From the NCBI GenBank assembly GCA_043757045.1, contig JAYVQC010000241.1, positions 1 through 64,000 of the forward strand: DNA of 64,000 bases, read 5' to 3'. The position numbers and the translations under genes are program-made. The notes below the pieces were generated by a model. It was given only the letters and a program-made list of their open reading frames with translations, was not told where the DNA came from and ran no database searches. Source of the stretch: JANNGC01 sp043757045 (GTDB lineage: Bacteria > Verrucomicrobiota > Verrucomicrobiia > Limisphaerales > SIBH01). Numbering within the stretch: position 1 is the first letter of the stretch; every line of letters starts with the position of its first letter. Positions 8,756 through 17,732 of the stretch are shown piece after piece.

Positions 8756-9672
8756 CGGATGCCCCAGCAGAAAGGATCGTTCTCCGCGAGCAGCAGCGTG
8801 GCCTCGCTGTTCACGAACGCGGTGCCGGTGATGATGGGAATGATGTTGTCGCCTTCACGCCGGTAACGACCGGTGAACGCGCTGCCGATGATGCTCTCCT
8901 GCACCCACGACGCGCCTTCGGCGAGTTTTCCATCGGCTGCGAGACTCGCGAGTTTGGCGCTCGTGCCGGTGCCGCAGGGCGAACGGTCGTAAGCTTTGCC
9001 GGGACAGAGGACGAAGTTGCGCGAATGACCCCCGGGCAGTTGCGGCGGACCGAACAGCTCGACGTGATCAACCTCGGGATAACCCTGCGCATTCACCGCC
9101 TGACGAATCGCCCACGACAACTCGGTGAGTTTCTCCACGTTGCTCAACGCCAGCGACTGCCCGTGTTGTTCGACGAGGAAAAACCAGTTCCCGCCCCACG
9201 CCACGTCGCCGGTGATTTTGCCTACACCCGGCACATCCACGATCACGCCCTTGGCCTTGCGATAACTCGGCACGTTCTCGACGGACACCGAGCCATCCGC
9301 GTGCAACGTGGCCGTGACCACCCCCACGCAGGTCTCGATGCGATGCGCGCCCGGCTGGATGCGCCCGAGATGCCCCAGCGTGACGATGAGACCGATGGTC
9401 CCGTGCCCGCACATCTGGAGCACGCCCACGTTGTTGAAGAAGATGACGCCAGTGACGCACGTCTTGTCACTCGGTGGCACAAGCAGCGCGCCAACGAGAA
9501 CGTCCGAGCCGCGCGGCTCGTTGACCACGGCGGAGCGGAAGCGGTCGTGTTGTTCGAGAAAAACCTTCTGCTGTTCGGCGACCGTGCCGCCGCCGAGTTC
9601 CGGCCCGCCGCTGATGACGACGCGCGTCGGTTCGCCGCCAGTGTGGGAATCAATGATTTGGATGCGTTTCAT
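8752..9672 (-). CDS. 4-hydroxyproline 2-epimerase (proline racemase family)
   Basis: Proline racemase superfamily enzyme, 306 residues, the usual size of hydroxyproline epimerases. It converts trans-4-hydroxy-L-proline to cis-4-hydroxy-D-proline. Both catalytic cysteines are present: the first in MCGHGTIG (about residue 89), the second in SPCGTGTSAK (about residue 237). The Cys-Cys pair argues for a racemase/epimerase and against trans-3-hydroxyproline dehydratase, which has Ser/Thr in place of a Cys. The start at 9672 gives an N-terminus KRIQIIDSHTGGEPTR typical for the family and an ATGA overlap with the ankyrin gene. Proline or another hydroxyproline isomer remain possible substrates. Confidence 0.93.
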   Translation of the reverse strand: MKRIQIIDSHTGGEPTRVVISGGPELGGGTVAEQQKVFLEQHDRFRSAVVNEPRGSDVLVGALLVPPSDKTCVTGVIFFNNVGVLQMCGHGTIGLIVTLGHLGRIQPGAHRIETCVGVVTATLHADGSVSVENVPSYRKAKGVIVDVPGVGKITGDVAWGGNWFFLVEQHGQSLALSNVEKLTELSWAIRQAVNAQGYPEVDHVELFGPPQLPGGHSRNFVLCPGKAYDRSPCGTGTSAKLASLAADGKLAEGASWVQESIIGSAFTGRYRREGDNIIPIITGTAFVNSEATLLLAENDPFCWGIR

Positions 9673-11048
9673 TTCTTGTTCCAAAATTTCGTTTTCAATT
9701 CGTTGAGTATTTCGGGGTCTTCAATCCAGCGGTCGGCTGAAGAATCACATTGATCGGACGCGGTGGGATCAGCACCCCGGTCAAGCAAGAGCCTGGCGAC
9801 TTCTGGCGAACGGAGGCAAAAAAGCGGAGTCCAACCGTCAACGTCCTGGGCATTGGGACGCGCTCCGGCATCTAGCAGAGCCGTCACTGTGGCAAGATTG
9901 TCGGAACGAACGGCGGCGTGTAGTGCCGTTTCTCCTGTTGAAGTCAAATCCACTCGCGCGCCGTGATTGAGAAGCCAGATCACTAGCGCCACGTTCCCAG
10001 ACTCTGCGGCCTCGTGAAGCGGCCAGAGCCCCTGACCGCTGATAACATTCAGATCGCAGCCTCTGGTCTGAAGCAGTTCAAACGCCGGGATGATTTTGGC
10101 GAAATGAACAGGCCGGTCTTGGACCGCATTCTCCGCATCCAATTTAGCGCCAGCCTCAAGCAAGACCTTGACGGCGTCGAGTGCGTCACTCTCCAAAGCG
10201 TTCATGAGGGGAGTGGTGCCGAACTCATCCGGCCAGTCAGGTTCCAATCCTAAATCCAAAAGTTTGGAGATCACTTCGCGCTGGTTGGTCATGGCGGCGG
10301 CGTGCAAGGCATTGCTCGCGCATCGCCATTGTGCTTTCGGATTGGCTTTGCGGCCCAGCAGCCGGTCAAGGGCATCCAAGTTCCCGGCCAAAGCCGCGAC
10401 GTGAAGCGGCGTGCGGCCCCAACGATCCTTCGCCTCCAAATCGTCGCTGCTTGCCTCGTCATGTTCCGGCTTTGTGGGAGTAACGCCTGCTGCCTGATAG
10501 TGCAGAGCAGTCCAGCCCAAAGGCCGCGAATCAGCCCCATGCTGAAGGAGAAACTGGATGGAGTTAAAAAGACCACGACGCGACAGGACCGAGAGAGCCG
10601 ACTCTCCATGCTCGCTCTCCGTGTCCAACGAGATGCCCCAGTCAACTGTCAGTTGAAGTGCTTGCGCCAGCGTCGCAGCGGGGCCGTAGGCAGCACAGAC
10701 CGTCATGTTCATTCCCGCCTTGCTGAGGTGATGAATGTTCGCGCCCGCTTCCCGAAGCACCGACAGCTTGTCCAGCGCGTGAAGCTGCGCCGCTACCAGC
10801 AGCGGCGTTCCTCCAGACTGCGCGCAGACCAGATTCGGATTGGCTCCTAGTTCAATCATTCTGCGGAGATTCGCCGCGGAACTCAGCGGGCTGGCGACAG
10901 CAACGTGAAGCATCGTTGTCTGGTTGTAGAAACCATCCTTCTCGACGTGATTGAGATCGGCCCCGGCTCGGACCAACTGTGCAATTTTCCCCGCGTCTCC
11001 AGTTCGCGCCGCACGCCTGAGCAGATGAATGAGATGCTCTTGTTTCAT
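9669..11048 (-). CDS. Ankyrin-repeat protein
   Basis: A 459-residue protein made almost entirely of ankyrin repeats, about ten of them. Typical repeat cores include GRTPLHVAALAGNLDALDRLL, TPLMNALESDALDAVKVLLEAGA, ETALHAAVRSDNLATVTALLDAGA and DGWTPLFCLRSPEVARLLLDRGA. No signal peptide and no catalytic domain are visible, so it is probably a cytoplasmic protein-binding scaffold. It sits between a cyclophilin-fusion gene (7-bp gap) and the epimerase (four-base overlap). Base composition looks slightly less GC-rich than its neighbours. Confidence 0.9.
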   Translation of the reverse strand: MKQEHLIHLLRRAARTGDAGKIAQLVRAGADLNHVEKDGFYNQTTMLHVAVASPLSSAANLRRMIELGANPNLVCAQSGGTPLLVAAQLHALDKLSVLREAGANIHHLSKAGMNMTVCAAYGPAATLAQALQLTVDWGISLDTESEHGESALSVLSRRGLFNSIQFLLQHGADSRPLGWTALHYQAAGVTPTKPEHDEASSDDLEAKDRWGRTPLHVAALAGNLDALDRLLGRKANPKAQWRCASNALHAAAMTNQREVISKLLDLGLEPDWPDEFGTTPLMNALESDALDAVKVLLEAGAKLDAENAVQDRPVHFAKIIPAFELLQTRGCDLNVISGQGLWPLHEAAESGNVALVIWLLNHGARVDLTSTGETALHAAVRSDNLATVTALLDAGARPNAQDVDGWTPLFCLRSPEVARLLLDRGADPTASDQCDSSADRWIEDPEILNELKTKFWNKK

Positions 11049-11054
11049 TCCAGC

Positions 11055-12527
11055 CTAGTTTGCTCGCAGCGCCCGCTGAATCCTCACCGGTGGCTTGAGC
11101 GATTGCCCACCCTCCGGGGCGGCGTGAATGTTTCGCACCACGTCCATGCCCTTGACCACTTTGCCGAAGGCGGCGAAGCCTTGGCCGTCGGGATTGCGTT
11201 GGCCGCCGAAGTCTAGCGCGGGCTGGTCGCCGACGCAGATGAAGAAATGATCCTGCGCGCTGTCCGAGCCTTCGCGGGCCATCGAGATGGTGCCGTCGTG
11301 ATGCTTCAGGCCGGTGTCGCGGGTGCGCTCGATTTTGATGGGCGGGAAAAACTCGTTGGTCTTCGCCAGATTGCCCGAGGCCTGGATGACTTCAATCTTC
11401 ACCCGGCTCTGCGGCTGATTGGAGAGCGTGACGGCGCGATGGAATTCGCCGTCGTTATAGAGACCAGCCTGCACGTAGCGCAGGAAGTTCGTGACCGTGT
11501 GCGGCGCGGCCTTCGCGTCCAGTTCGACCTCAATCACGCCCAGCGCCGTCTCGATGGAGACGCGGGGCTTCTCCACGACCGGCGGCGTGCGCCATTGAAA
11601 ACGCGGAGCCTTGCCGGCGTCGTAACCGACGAGGTGCACGCGGCCGGCGGCAGAACGCGTGGCCGGCTTCTGGTAGCGCCAGGGGATTTCGCCGAACACC
11701 TCGGCGCACAATGCGGCGAGGGCAGGATCGTATTCCTTCAACTCCGGGCGCGTATCAACGTGATTATGCAACGCGTCGTTCTGACGGTTGTTGTCGAACC
11801 AGCTCTGCACGCCCTCGGCCCAATACTCACCAGGATTGGTGGCCGCGTAAGTGCCCTTCCATTTCCCGGCGTTCGTCGCCGATTGATACACCTCGCGCAG
11901 ACGGCGATTGAACGTCGAGTCCAGCGCCTGTAACGCCACGCCGTGAATGACGTGCGAAAACTCATGCACCAGAATGTTCTCCGTGGAATACGGATCGCCC
12001 GGAAAGCACAGCATGTTCTCCTCCGCACAACTCGCGATGCGCCCGCCCAGTCCACGCGCGCGACGATCCCAATAAACCTTCGGCGTCATGTTCGCCTGCT
12101 CGGGAATGTCCGTGGTGTATTCGTTGTGCGCCATGACAACGAGCCGCGCGTTATTGGTCGCGAGAGCACGGAGAATGTCCGCGCGATTGGTCAGCATCTG
12201 CCGGACGATCCACGCCGCTTCGAGCATGGCGTAATCCGAGACGTTCGAGGAACCGAGCACCGGGAAGCCATCAAGGTCGATGTGTTTTTGGTAAAAGACG
12301 GAGAGCTTGGCGTCGTGGCGGAGCGAATCAGGCACGGGGCCGACGCGTTCAGCGGAAAGCCCGGCGCAGGTGACGAAGAGGATTAACGCAGAGACGCAGA
12401 GACGCAGAGACGCAGAGAGGGAAAGCAGGGGAACAATGCAATGAAACGACAATCGTGAATGATGTTTGTGATCATTCCGCCTTTGCATCTCTGCATCTCT
12501 GCGTCTCTGCGCTAAATCAGAACTCAT
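11055..12527 (-). CDS. Secreted metallopeptidase-like / cyclophilin-type peptidyl-prolyl isomerase fusion
   Basis: A 490-residue exported protein with two parts. Residues about 60-285 hold a putative zinc-peptidase-like domain with HEFSHVIHG (an HExxH motif) and a downstream EYWAEGVQSWF that could supply the third ligand. Residues about 320-485 form a cyclophilin domain: VIEVELDAKAAPHTVTNFL, FHRAV, HDGTISMAR, FFICVGDQPALDFGGQ and GFAAFGKVVKGMDVV. A prolyl isomerase joined to a peptidase fits the proline/hydroxyproline theme of the operon. The signal-peptide region is odd: both its basic n-region and its hydrophobic core are encoded by arms of a CTCTGCGT inverted repeat. Confidence 0.85.
   Translation of the reverse strand: MSSDLAQRRRDAEMQRRNDHKHHSRLSFHCIVPLLSLSASLRLCVSALILFVTCAGLSAERVGPVPDSLRHDAKLSVFYQKHIDLDGFPVLGSSNVSDYAMLEAAWIVRQMLTNRADILRALATNNARLVVMAHNEYTTDIPEQANMTPKVYWDRRARGLGGRIASCAEENMLCFPGDPYSTENILVHEFSHVIHGVALQALDSTFNRRLREVYQSATNAGKWKGTYAATNPGEYWAEGVQSWFDNNRQNDALHNHVDTRPELKEYDPALAALCAEVFGEIPWRYQKPATRSAAGRVHLVGYDAGKAPRFQWRTPPVVEKPRVSIETALGVIEVELDAKAAPHTVTNFLRYVQAGLYNDGEFHRAVTLSNQPQSRVKIEVIQASGNLAKTNEFFPPIKIERTRDTGLKHHDGTISMAREGSDSAQDHFFICVGDQPALDFGGQRNPDGQGFAAFGKVVKGMDVVRNIHAAPEGGQSLKPPVRIQRALRAN
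12384..12515. repeat. CTCTGCGT inverted tandem repeat at a gene start
   Basis: The arm 12384-12420 carries repeats of ACGCAGAG; the arm 12481-12515 carries the reverse complement (CTCTGCGT/CTCTGCAT). They lie about 60 bp apart inside the 5' end of the cyclophilin-fusion gene and are translated as part of its signal peptide. Confidence 0.85.
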
Positions 12528-12542
12528 TGAAAATCCTCCAGC

Positions 12543-13451
12543 TCACTTCCTCTTCGGCAGCTTCGGTCGTTTCGCGATGCCGTCGTGGATGATCTTCAAC
12601 ACGCGCTTGCGTTCTTCGCCTTTCAACACGAGGCGCGGTGAACGCACCCACTCTTGGCCGAGGCCGGTTTCCTGCACGGCGAGTTTGATGTATTGCACGA
12701 ACTTGGTGCTGACATCGAGGTGCAGCAGCGGGGTGAACCAGCGGTAGATGGCGCGGGCCTCGTTCCACTTTCCAGCGCGGGTTAGTTCCCAGAAGTATTG
12801 GTTCTCGTTTGGAAAGGCGATGCCGCTGCCCGCGACCCAGCCGTCGATGCCGAGGATGCTGGCTTCAAGGCAGAGATTGTCCACGCCGGTGAAGATGGCG
12901 TAGCGATCGCCCACGGTGTTGTGCAGGTCAGTGATGCGGCGCACGTCGCCGGAACTCTCCTTGAGCGCGACGAAGTTTTTCTGATCGGCCAGCTTGGCGA
13001 ACAACTCCGGCGTGATGTCGTTCGCGTAGCTGATCGGGTTGTTGTAAATCATGATCGGCAACCCAGTGCTCTTCGCCACGGTGCGGAAGTGCGTGAGCGT
13101 CTCGTCGGGGTCGCCCTTGTAGAGCATCGCGGGCATGAGCATCACGCCATCGGCACCGAGCTTTTCCACATCACGCGTGTAGCGCACGGCCTCGGCGGTG
13201 CTCGTCTCGGCCACGCCGCTCAGAACTTTCACACGTCCGTTCACCACGCCGATCATCGCCTCCATGACGCGGCGCTTCTCGTCGCCGGTCATCGGCTGGT
13301 TCTCGCCGAGCGAGCCAAGGAAGATCAGTCCGTTAATGCCGGACTTGATGAGGGCTTCGACGTGAACGGCGGTCGCGTCGAGATCGAGCGAGCCGTCCTT
13401 GTGCATTTGCGTGGTGATGGCGGGGAAGACGCCGGTCCAGAGGTGTTTCAT
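12543..13451 (-). CDS. DHDPS/NAL-family lyase, probable 1-pyrroline-4-hydroxy-2-carboxylate deaminase
   Basis: Class I aldolase of the dihydrodipicolinate synthase family, 302 residues from ATG 13451. The Schiff-base lysine is in FVALKESSGD and the catalytic tyrosine in IMIYNNP; the GSLGENQPMT segment replaces the usual GTTGE loop. In hydroxyproline catabolism a member of this family deaminates 1-pyrroline-4-hydroxy-2-carboxylate to 2-oxoglutarate semialdehyde, and the epimerase and FAD dehydrogenase for the two preceding steps are in the same operon. DHDPS itself or another aldolase role is possible. An in-frame TTG at 13499 would lengthen it into the previous gene and is less likely. Confidence 0.88.
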   Translation of the reverse strand: MKHLWTGVFPAITTQMHKDGSLDLDATAVHVEALIKSGINGLIFLGSLGENQPMTGDEKRRVMEAMIGVVNGRVKVLSGVAETSTAEAVRYTRDVEKLGADGVMLMPAMLYKGDPDETLTHFRTVAKSTGLPIMIYNNPISYANDITPELFAKLADQKNFVALKESSGDVRRITDLHNTVGDRYAIFTGVDNLCLEASILGIDGWVAGSGIAFPNENQYFWELTRAGKWNEARAIYRWFTPLLHLDVSTKFVQYIKLAVQETGLGQEWVRSPRLVLKGEERKRVLKIIHDGIAKRPKLPKRK

Positions 13452-13492
13452 TTCAATGAGTTCGTGGTTCGTGGTTCGTGAAAAAAAGTCGT

Positions 13493-15178
13493 TCACCAAG
13501 TCAGTTCGATCAGGGAAACGGCCTGGCGAGGCAGATTAAATTTGAGCGTGGCCTGACTGTTCTCAACTTGCGTGACGCCGCTGGTGAGCAAGGCCAGTTG
13601 TCCGGCTTTCTCCAATTGCGCGTAATGTTCCACCGTCGGTTGCTGCGGTGAACCAAGCTTATTCCACGCGGTGAAGGCGTTGCTGTGGTCCTGATCGATG
13701 CGGAAGTGCCGCACCTTGGCTTCGCCACTGCCGAGCGAGACGCCGTTGATTTCCAGTTCCACCACGGCGTCCGGGCCGGGCACATCGTCGTCGTGATAAT
13801 GCCACGCCATCACCCAAAGTTTTTTGCCGTCCGCGCTCGCGAGGGCCGCGACGTCTGGTTGTCCGCGCACGCCGTTGCGTATGATGGCGTCGAGCGGGAG
13901 CGCGCCACTGCTCTCCGCGGCAAGGCGGCGACCGTGCATCATGGAGAACATGCGGAAGACATTGAGCACGGGCTTGTCGATGCCGTTGCTGGCGAGCGAG
14001 CGAAAGCCGGCGAAGTATGGCTGGTCCTCGAACTCGAACGCCCACGTCAGCGCGCCTTCAAGATTCACGCCGTGCTTCTCGGCGAGATCGTATTTGCGCG
14101 CGAAGCTCGCCGCCGTGTAGCTCGAATACATCGTGCCGTTGCGATAGGCGAGCGACGGTCCCTGGCACGCGGCGCAACCTTCAGGATCGGATTCGCCGAT
14201 GACGATGGGCTTGCTCTTCAACTCGGGATACGACGCCACGATGCGGAAGCCGTCCTCGATGCCGCGCAACTGCGTGGCGATGCCCATGCGGACGTGGCCG
14301 TTGGTGGTGACGGGCAAACCTTTCGCGTGGAAGGAAATGAAATCAATGGGCGTGCCGATTTTGCCGGTCGCGTAATTCGTTCCGCGCAAACAGTGCTCCA
14401 GAAAATCGCGCGTGAACTTGCCGCCGCTGCCCGCCGTGTCCGCACCGCCCACGCGCGCCGTCGGCAGCGCGCGGCGTACGGCATCAATCGCGTAGTCGTG
14501 CAGCTTGCGGAATTCCGCCGGCGTCCCGCGCCAGTAGCCGATGTTCGGCTCGTTCCACACCTGCCAGTACCATGACTCGACCTCGGCGCGGCCGTATTTC
14601 TCCACGCAATGTTTCGTCCATTGGAAGACGAGTTCCGCCCACTTCGCGTAGTCCTTCGGAGGATAGGCCCAGCCGGTGTAAATCTCCTCGTAGCGCGCCT
14701 TCGGAGTCCACTGGTGCTGATACGGCTCCGGCTTGATGGACAACTCCTTCGGCATGAAACCAATCTGCGCGTACGGCCGCACGCCGCGCGCGAGATACGT
14801 GTCGAAGATGCGGTCCACAATCGTCCAGTCATAGATAGCCTTTCCACTCGCATCCTCGCGATACGCGCCGGTGGAACCCCACTTGAGCGCGGGCGTGCCA
14901 TCGCCGGAGGTGAGCAGATTGTGCGCGCGGAAATAAACGTTCTTCGGACTCAACTCGCCAAGTTCCGCCACGAGCTTCCGTCCGTTGGTCATGTAGGCGT
15001 AGTTCGGCTCGTCCGCGCCGAAGAAACGCCAGATGGGTTTCAAACCGCCGCGTGGTTGCGCCGCGTCCACGCGGATGGAGACGGGGAAAGAATTCTCCGC
15101 GCAGTGCGTCACACCGACGAAAGCCAAGGACAGCGCGACCACGAAGCCGCGCACAGTGCATTGAGTGAAGTTAGGCAT
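13493..15178 (-). CDS. GH39-like glycoside hydrolase
   Basis: Secreted clan GH-A glycosidase, 561 residues, most like family 39 (beta-xylosidase/alpha-iduronidase group). After a signal peptide (FVVALSLAFVGVTHCA) comes a TIM barrel with the acid/base glutamate in WQVWNEPNIGYW and the likely nucleophile in PIVIGESDPEG. A beta-sandwich follows at the C-terminus (VVELEINGVSLGSGEAKV). It lies 10 bp downstream of the S9 peptidase. Next to peptidases and hydroxyproline genes it could remove sugars from hydroxyproline-rich glycoproteins; this is inference and the sugar specificity cannot be read. Confidence 0.87.
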   Translation of the reverse strand: MPNFTQCTVRGFVVALSLAFVGVTHCAENSFPVSIRVDAAQPRGGLKPIWRFFGADEPNYAYMTNGRKLVAELGELSPKNVYFRAHNLLTSGDGTPALKWGSTGAYREDASGKAIYDWTIVDRIFDTYLARGVRPYAQIGFMPKELSIKPEPYQHQWTPKARYEEIYTGWAYPPKDYAKWAELVFQWTKHCVEKYGRAEVESWYWQVWNEPNIGYWRGTPAEFRKLHDYAIDAVRRALPTARVGGADTAGSGGKFTRDFLEHCLRGTNYATGKIGTPIDFISFHAKGLPVTTNGHVRMGIATQLRGIEDGFRIVASYPELKSKPIVIGESDPEGCAACQGPSLAYRNGTMYSSYTAASFARKYDLAEKHGVNLEGALTWAFEFEDQPYFAGFRSLASNGIDKPVLNVFRMFSMMHGRRLAAESSGALPLDAIIRNGVRGQPDVAALASADGKKLWVMAWHYHDDDVPGPDAVVELEINGVSLGSGEAKVRHFRIDQDHSNAFTAWNKLGSPQQPTVEHYAQLEKAGQLALLTSGVTQVENSQATLKFNLPRQAVSLIELTW

Positions 15179-15187
15179 GGCGATGTT

Positions 15188-17698
15188 CTAGTTCCAGCGC
15201 GGCTCCTTGCCCAGCAACGAACGCACGAAGAAATCCTGCAACCGACGCTTGCCGTACGGACTGCCCGCGACACCGTGGCCGGCACCGGGCACGACGAGAT
15301 ACTCGAAATCCTTGTTCGCCTTGATCAGCGCGCTGACGACTTGCGTGGTGCTGGCGGGGTCCACGTTCTTGTCCATCTCGCCGACCATGAGCAGGAGCTT
15401 GCCCTGGAGATTCTTCGCGAGCGTCACGTTGCTCTGCTCGTCGTAGTGCTTCTCCACGGGCCAGCCCATCCACTGCTCGTTCCACCAGATTTTGTCCATG
15501 CGGTTGTCGTGGCAGCCGCAGTCGGAGACGCCGGCCTTGTAGAAGTCGCCGTGCGTGAGCAATCCGCCCAGCGCGTTCTGTCCGCCGGCGCTCGTGCCGT
15601 AAATGCCGACGCGCGAGAGGTCCATCTCGGGATGCCTCGCGGCGGCGGCTTTGATCCAGAGCACGCGATCCGGAAAGCCCGCGTCGCCGAGGTTCTTCCA
15701 GCACACGTCGTGGAATTTCTTCGAGCGCTGACTCGTGCCCAGGCAGTCCATCTGCACGATGATGAAACCCAACTCGGCGAGTTCCTGCATCCGTGGCACG
15801 GCGCTGAAGGTCTTGGGCGTGAACGCACCCTGCGGCCCGGCGTAGATGTTCTCGACGACGGGATACTTCTTCGCGGGATCAAAATTCGTCGGACGCACAA
15901 TGACGCCGTAAATGTCCGTCGCTCCATCGCGAGCTTTGGCGACGAAGCGTTCCGGCGCACGCCAGCCTTCTTTCCACAGCGCGCTCAGGTCGGCGGTTTC
16001 AAGTTTCGTGACGAGCTTGCCATCCTCGGCGCGGCGCAATTCCGTCACGGCTGCCATGTCCACACGGGTGTAGCTGTCCACGATGAACTTGCGGTCGGGC
16101 GAGAACTCAACGGTGTGCGAGCCATCGCCTTCCGTGAGTTGCACGAGGGAACTGCCATCGAAGTTAACGCGGCAGTAGTGAATGAAATACGGGTCTTGCC
16201 CCGCAACAATGCCGCCGGCGCGGAACCAAATCTGACGCTTCTCCTTGTCCACGCGCTCCACGCCGCGCACGACCCATTCGCCCTTGGTGATTTGATTTTT
16301 CACCCGCCCGGTCTTCGCGTCGTAGAGGTAGAGATGGTTCCAGCCATCGCGCTCGCTCATCCAAATCAACTCGCCGGTGTCGTCGAGCCATTCGAGGAAG
16401 TTCTTCCCGCTGTAATCAATGAAGGTCTGGCTCTGCTCGTCCACGATGGCGCTGGCCTCGCCGGTCTTCGCATCCACGGCGATGATACGCAGCACCTGAT
16501 GGCCGCGCTGGTTGTGACGGAAGGTGAAGCGCGAGGAATCCTTCTCCCAACGAATGTCCAGGCTGCCGCTCTCGGTGAAGGGATTCGGGAACAGCGCATC
16601 GCTCACGGGGATTTGTTTCTTCGCCGCCACGTCGAACAACGCCGGGCGCGGATGCGGCAGTTTGTCGCCGGGTTTGTAGTAATCAAACGTGACGAGCTTC
16701 GGCTGCACCTGATCCTTGGGCGAGGACTCGACGAAGCTGACCTTGTGCTCCTGCCCCTTCTTCACGCGCCCGGCGACGACGTGCTGCGAGTCCGGCGACC
16801 AGTAGAAACGATCCCGATACGCATCGTCGTCCTGGCCGTCCGTGGTCAGCACGGTTTCTTCGCCGGAGGAAACTTCCTTGAGCACGACGTTGAAGTCCTT
16901 GATGAACGTGCGCCACTTGCCATCGGGCGAAGTGTCGCGCGCCTGCGGACGCGGGGCAGCGCCAGCACCACCGCCGCGCGCGCCGCGCGGGCGTGCGGAG
17001 ACGGCGGCGTTCGTGGTGATGATGGCGTCGCTGGCTTTCTCCGCGCCCTCGAAGGTCGCGAGCGTTTTGCCCGCAGCATCGACGGCGAGCCAGGCGTGGC
17101 CGGCGAAGGTGTGCTGCTCGCGCTGCGCGCCGGGCGCGAGTTTGCCGTAGCTCTGGCGTTCGCCGTCGGTGGTGAGCCAGAAGAGTTCCACTTCGCCTGG
17201 AGTGCGGTTGATGAAGGTCAGCGACGTGTCGGAGCCGGTGCGATTGCCGGCGCGGAGCGTACCGCTGGTGGCGGCGTTGGTCGCGCGGTTGTCTGGCGCG
17301 CGGTCGAGCTTCTTGCGTTCGCCGGTGAGCGCGCTGATCCAGATGAACTCGCTGGCGTCGCGGGCCATCTTCACCTCGTACCAGAAGCTGGTGTTGCCCG
17401 CCTCCCAGTTGGCCCGCACGCGGTCGCGGAAAACTTTGCCAGAGAACTGCCGCGAGAGATTGGCCGAGCGTTCGTAGTCGGCCTTCGAGCCTTGGGCGAA
17501 AGCGTGGAGCGAACAGAGCAGCGTCAGCACCAGCGCGAGTGGAGCGCGGGCTTTAGCCCGCTTCAACGTGCGAAAGACCGGCGTGCTTCCTTGGTTCGTG
17601 ATCGTCCGTGCCAATTCACGTTGAAGCGGGCTAAAGCCCGCGCTCCACGTTGCGCTTTCGGACGGCGTTGCCCATTTCATAGCTTGCAATTCTGGCAT
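15188..17698 (-). CDS. S9B (DPP-IV-like) prolyl peptidase
   Basis: Exported serine peptidase of the prolyl oligopeptidase family, 836 residues, first gene of the leftward operon. The N-terminal half is an eight-bladed propeller-type domain (WSPDSQHVVAGR, LIWMSERDGWNHLYLYD). The C-terminal alpha/beta-hydrolase carries the catalytic Ser in GIYGTSAGGQ, Asp in MVGEMDKNVDP and His in VPGAGHGVAG. Such enzymes cut dipeptides after proline-like residues, matching hydroxyproline release. The N-terminus is unusual: a REP-like element encodes the residues between MKWATPSESAT and the hydrophobic core LALVLTLLCSLHAFAQ, moving the core to about residue 55. ATG 17680 is an alternative start. Confidence 0.93.
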   Translation of the reverse strand: MPELQAMKWATPSESATWSAGFSPLQRELARTITNQGSTPVFRTLKRAKARAPLALVLTLLCSLHAFAQGSKADYERSANLSRQFSGKVFRDRVRANWEAGNTSFWYEVKMARDASEFIWISALTGERKKLDRAPDNRATNAATSGTLRAGNRTGSDTSLTFINRTPGEVELFWLTTDGERQSYGKLAPGAQREQHTFAGHAWLAVDAAGKTLATFEGAEKASDAIITTNAAVSARPRGARGGGAGAAPRPQARDTSPDGKWRTFIKDFNVVLKEVSSGEETVLTTDGQDDDAYRDRFYWSPDSQHVVAGRVKKGQEHKVSFVESSPKDQVQPKLVTFDYYKPGDKLPHPRPALFDVAAKKQIPVSDALFPNPFTESGSLDIRWEKDSSRFTFRHNQRGHQVLRIIAVDAKTGEASAIVDEQSQTFIDYSGKNFLEWLDDTGELIWMSERDGWNHLYLYDAKTGRVKNQITKGEWVVRGVERVDKEKRQIWFRAGGIVAGQDPYFIHYCRVNFDGSSLVQLTEGDGSHTVEFSPDRKFIVDSYTRVDMAAVTELRRAEDGKLVTKLETADLSALWKEGWRAPERFVAKARDGATDIYGVIVRPTNFDPAKKYPVVENIYAGPQGAFTPKTFSAVPRMQELAELGFIIVQMDCLGTSQRSKKFHDVCWKNLGDAGFPDRVLWIKAAAARHPEMDLSRVGIYGTSAGGQNALGGLLTHGDFYKAGVSDCGCHDNRMDKIWWNEQWMGWPVEKHYDEQSNVTLAKNLQGKLLLMVGEMDKNVDPASTTQVVSALIKANKDFEYLVVPGAGHGVAGSPYGKRRLQDFFVRSLLGKEPRWN
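17539..17648. repeat. REP-like element with perfect 32-bp inverted ends
   Basis: A 110-bp element whose ends are exact inverse copies over 32 bp (GTGGAGCGCGGGCTTTAGCC and onward), with a 46-bp centre. The same arm occurs at 1248-1274. Here it lies inside the coding start of the S9 peptidase. Confidence 0.88.
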
Positions 17699-17732
17699 CG
17701 CGCCTCTGGCTGTCTTGTCTTAAATAACGCCC

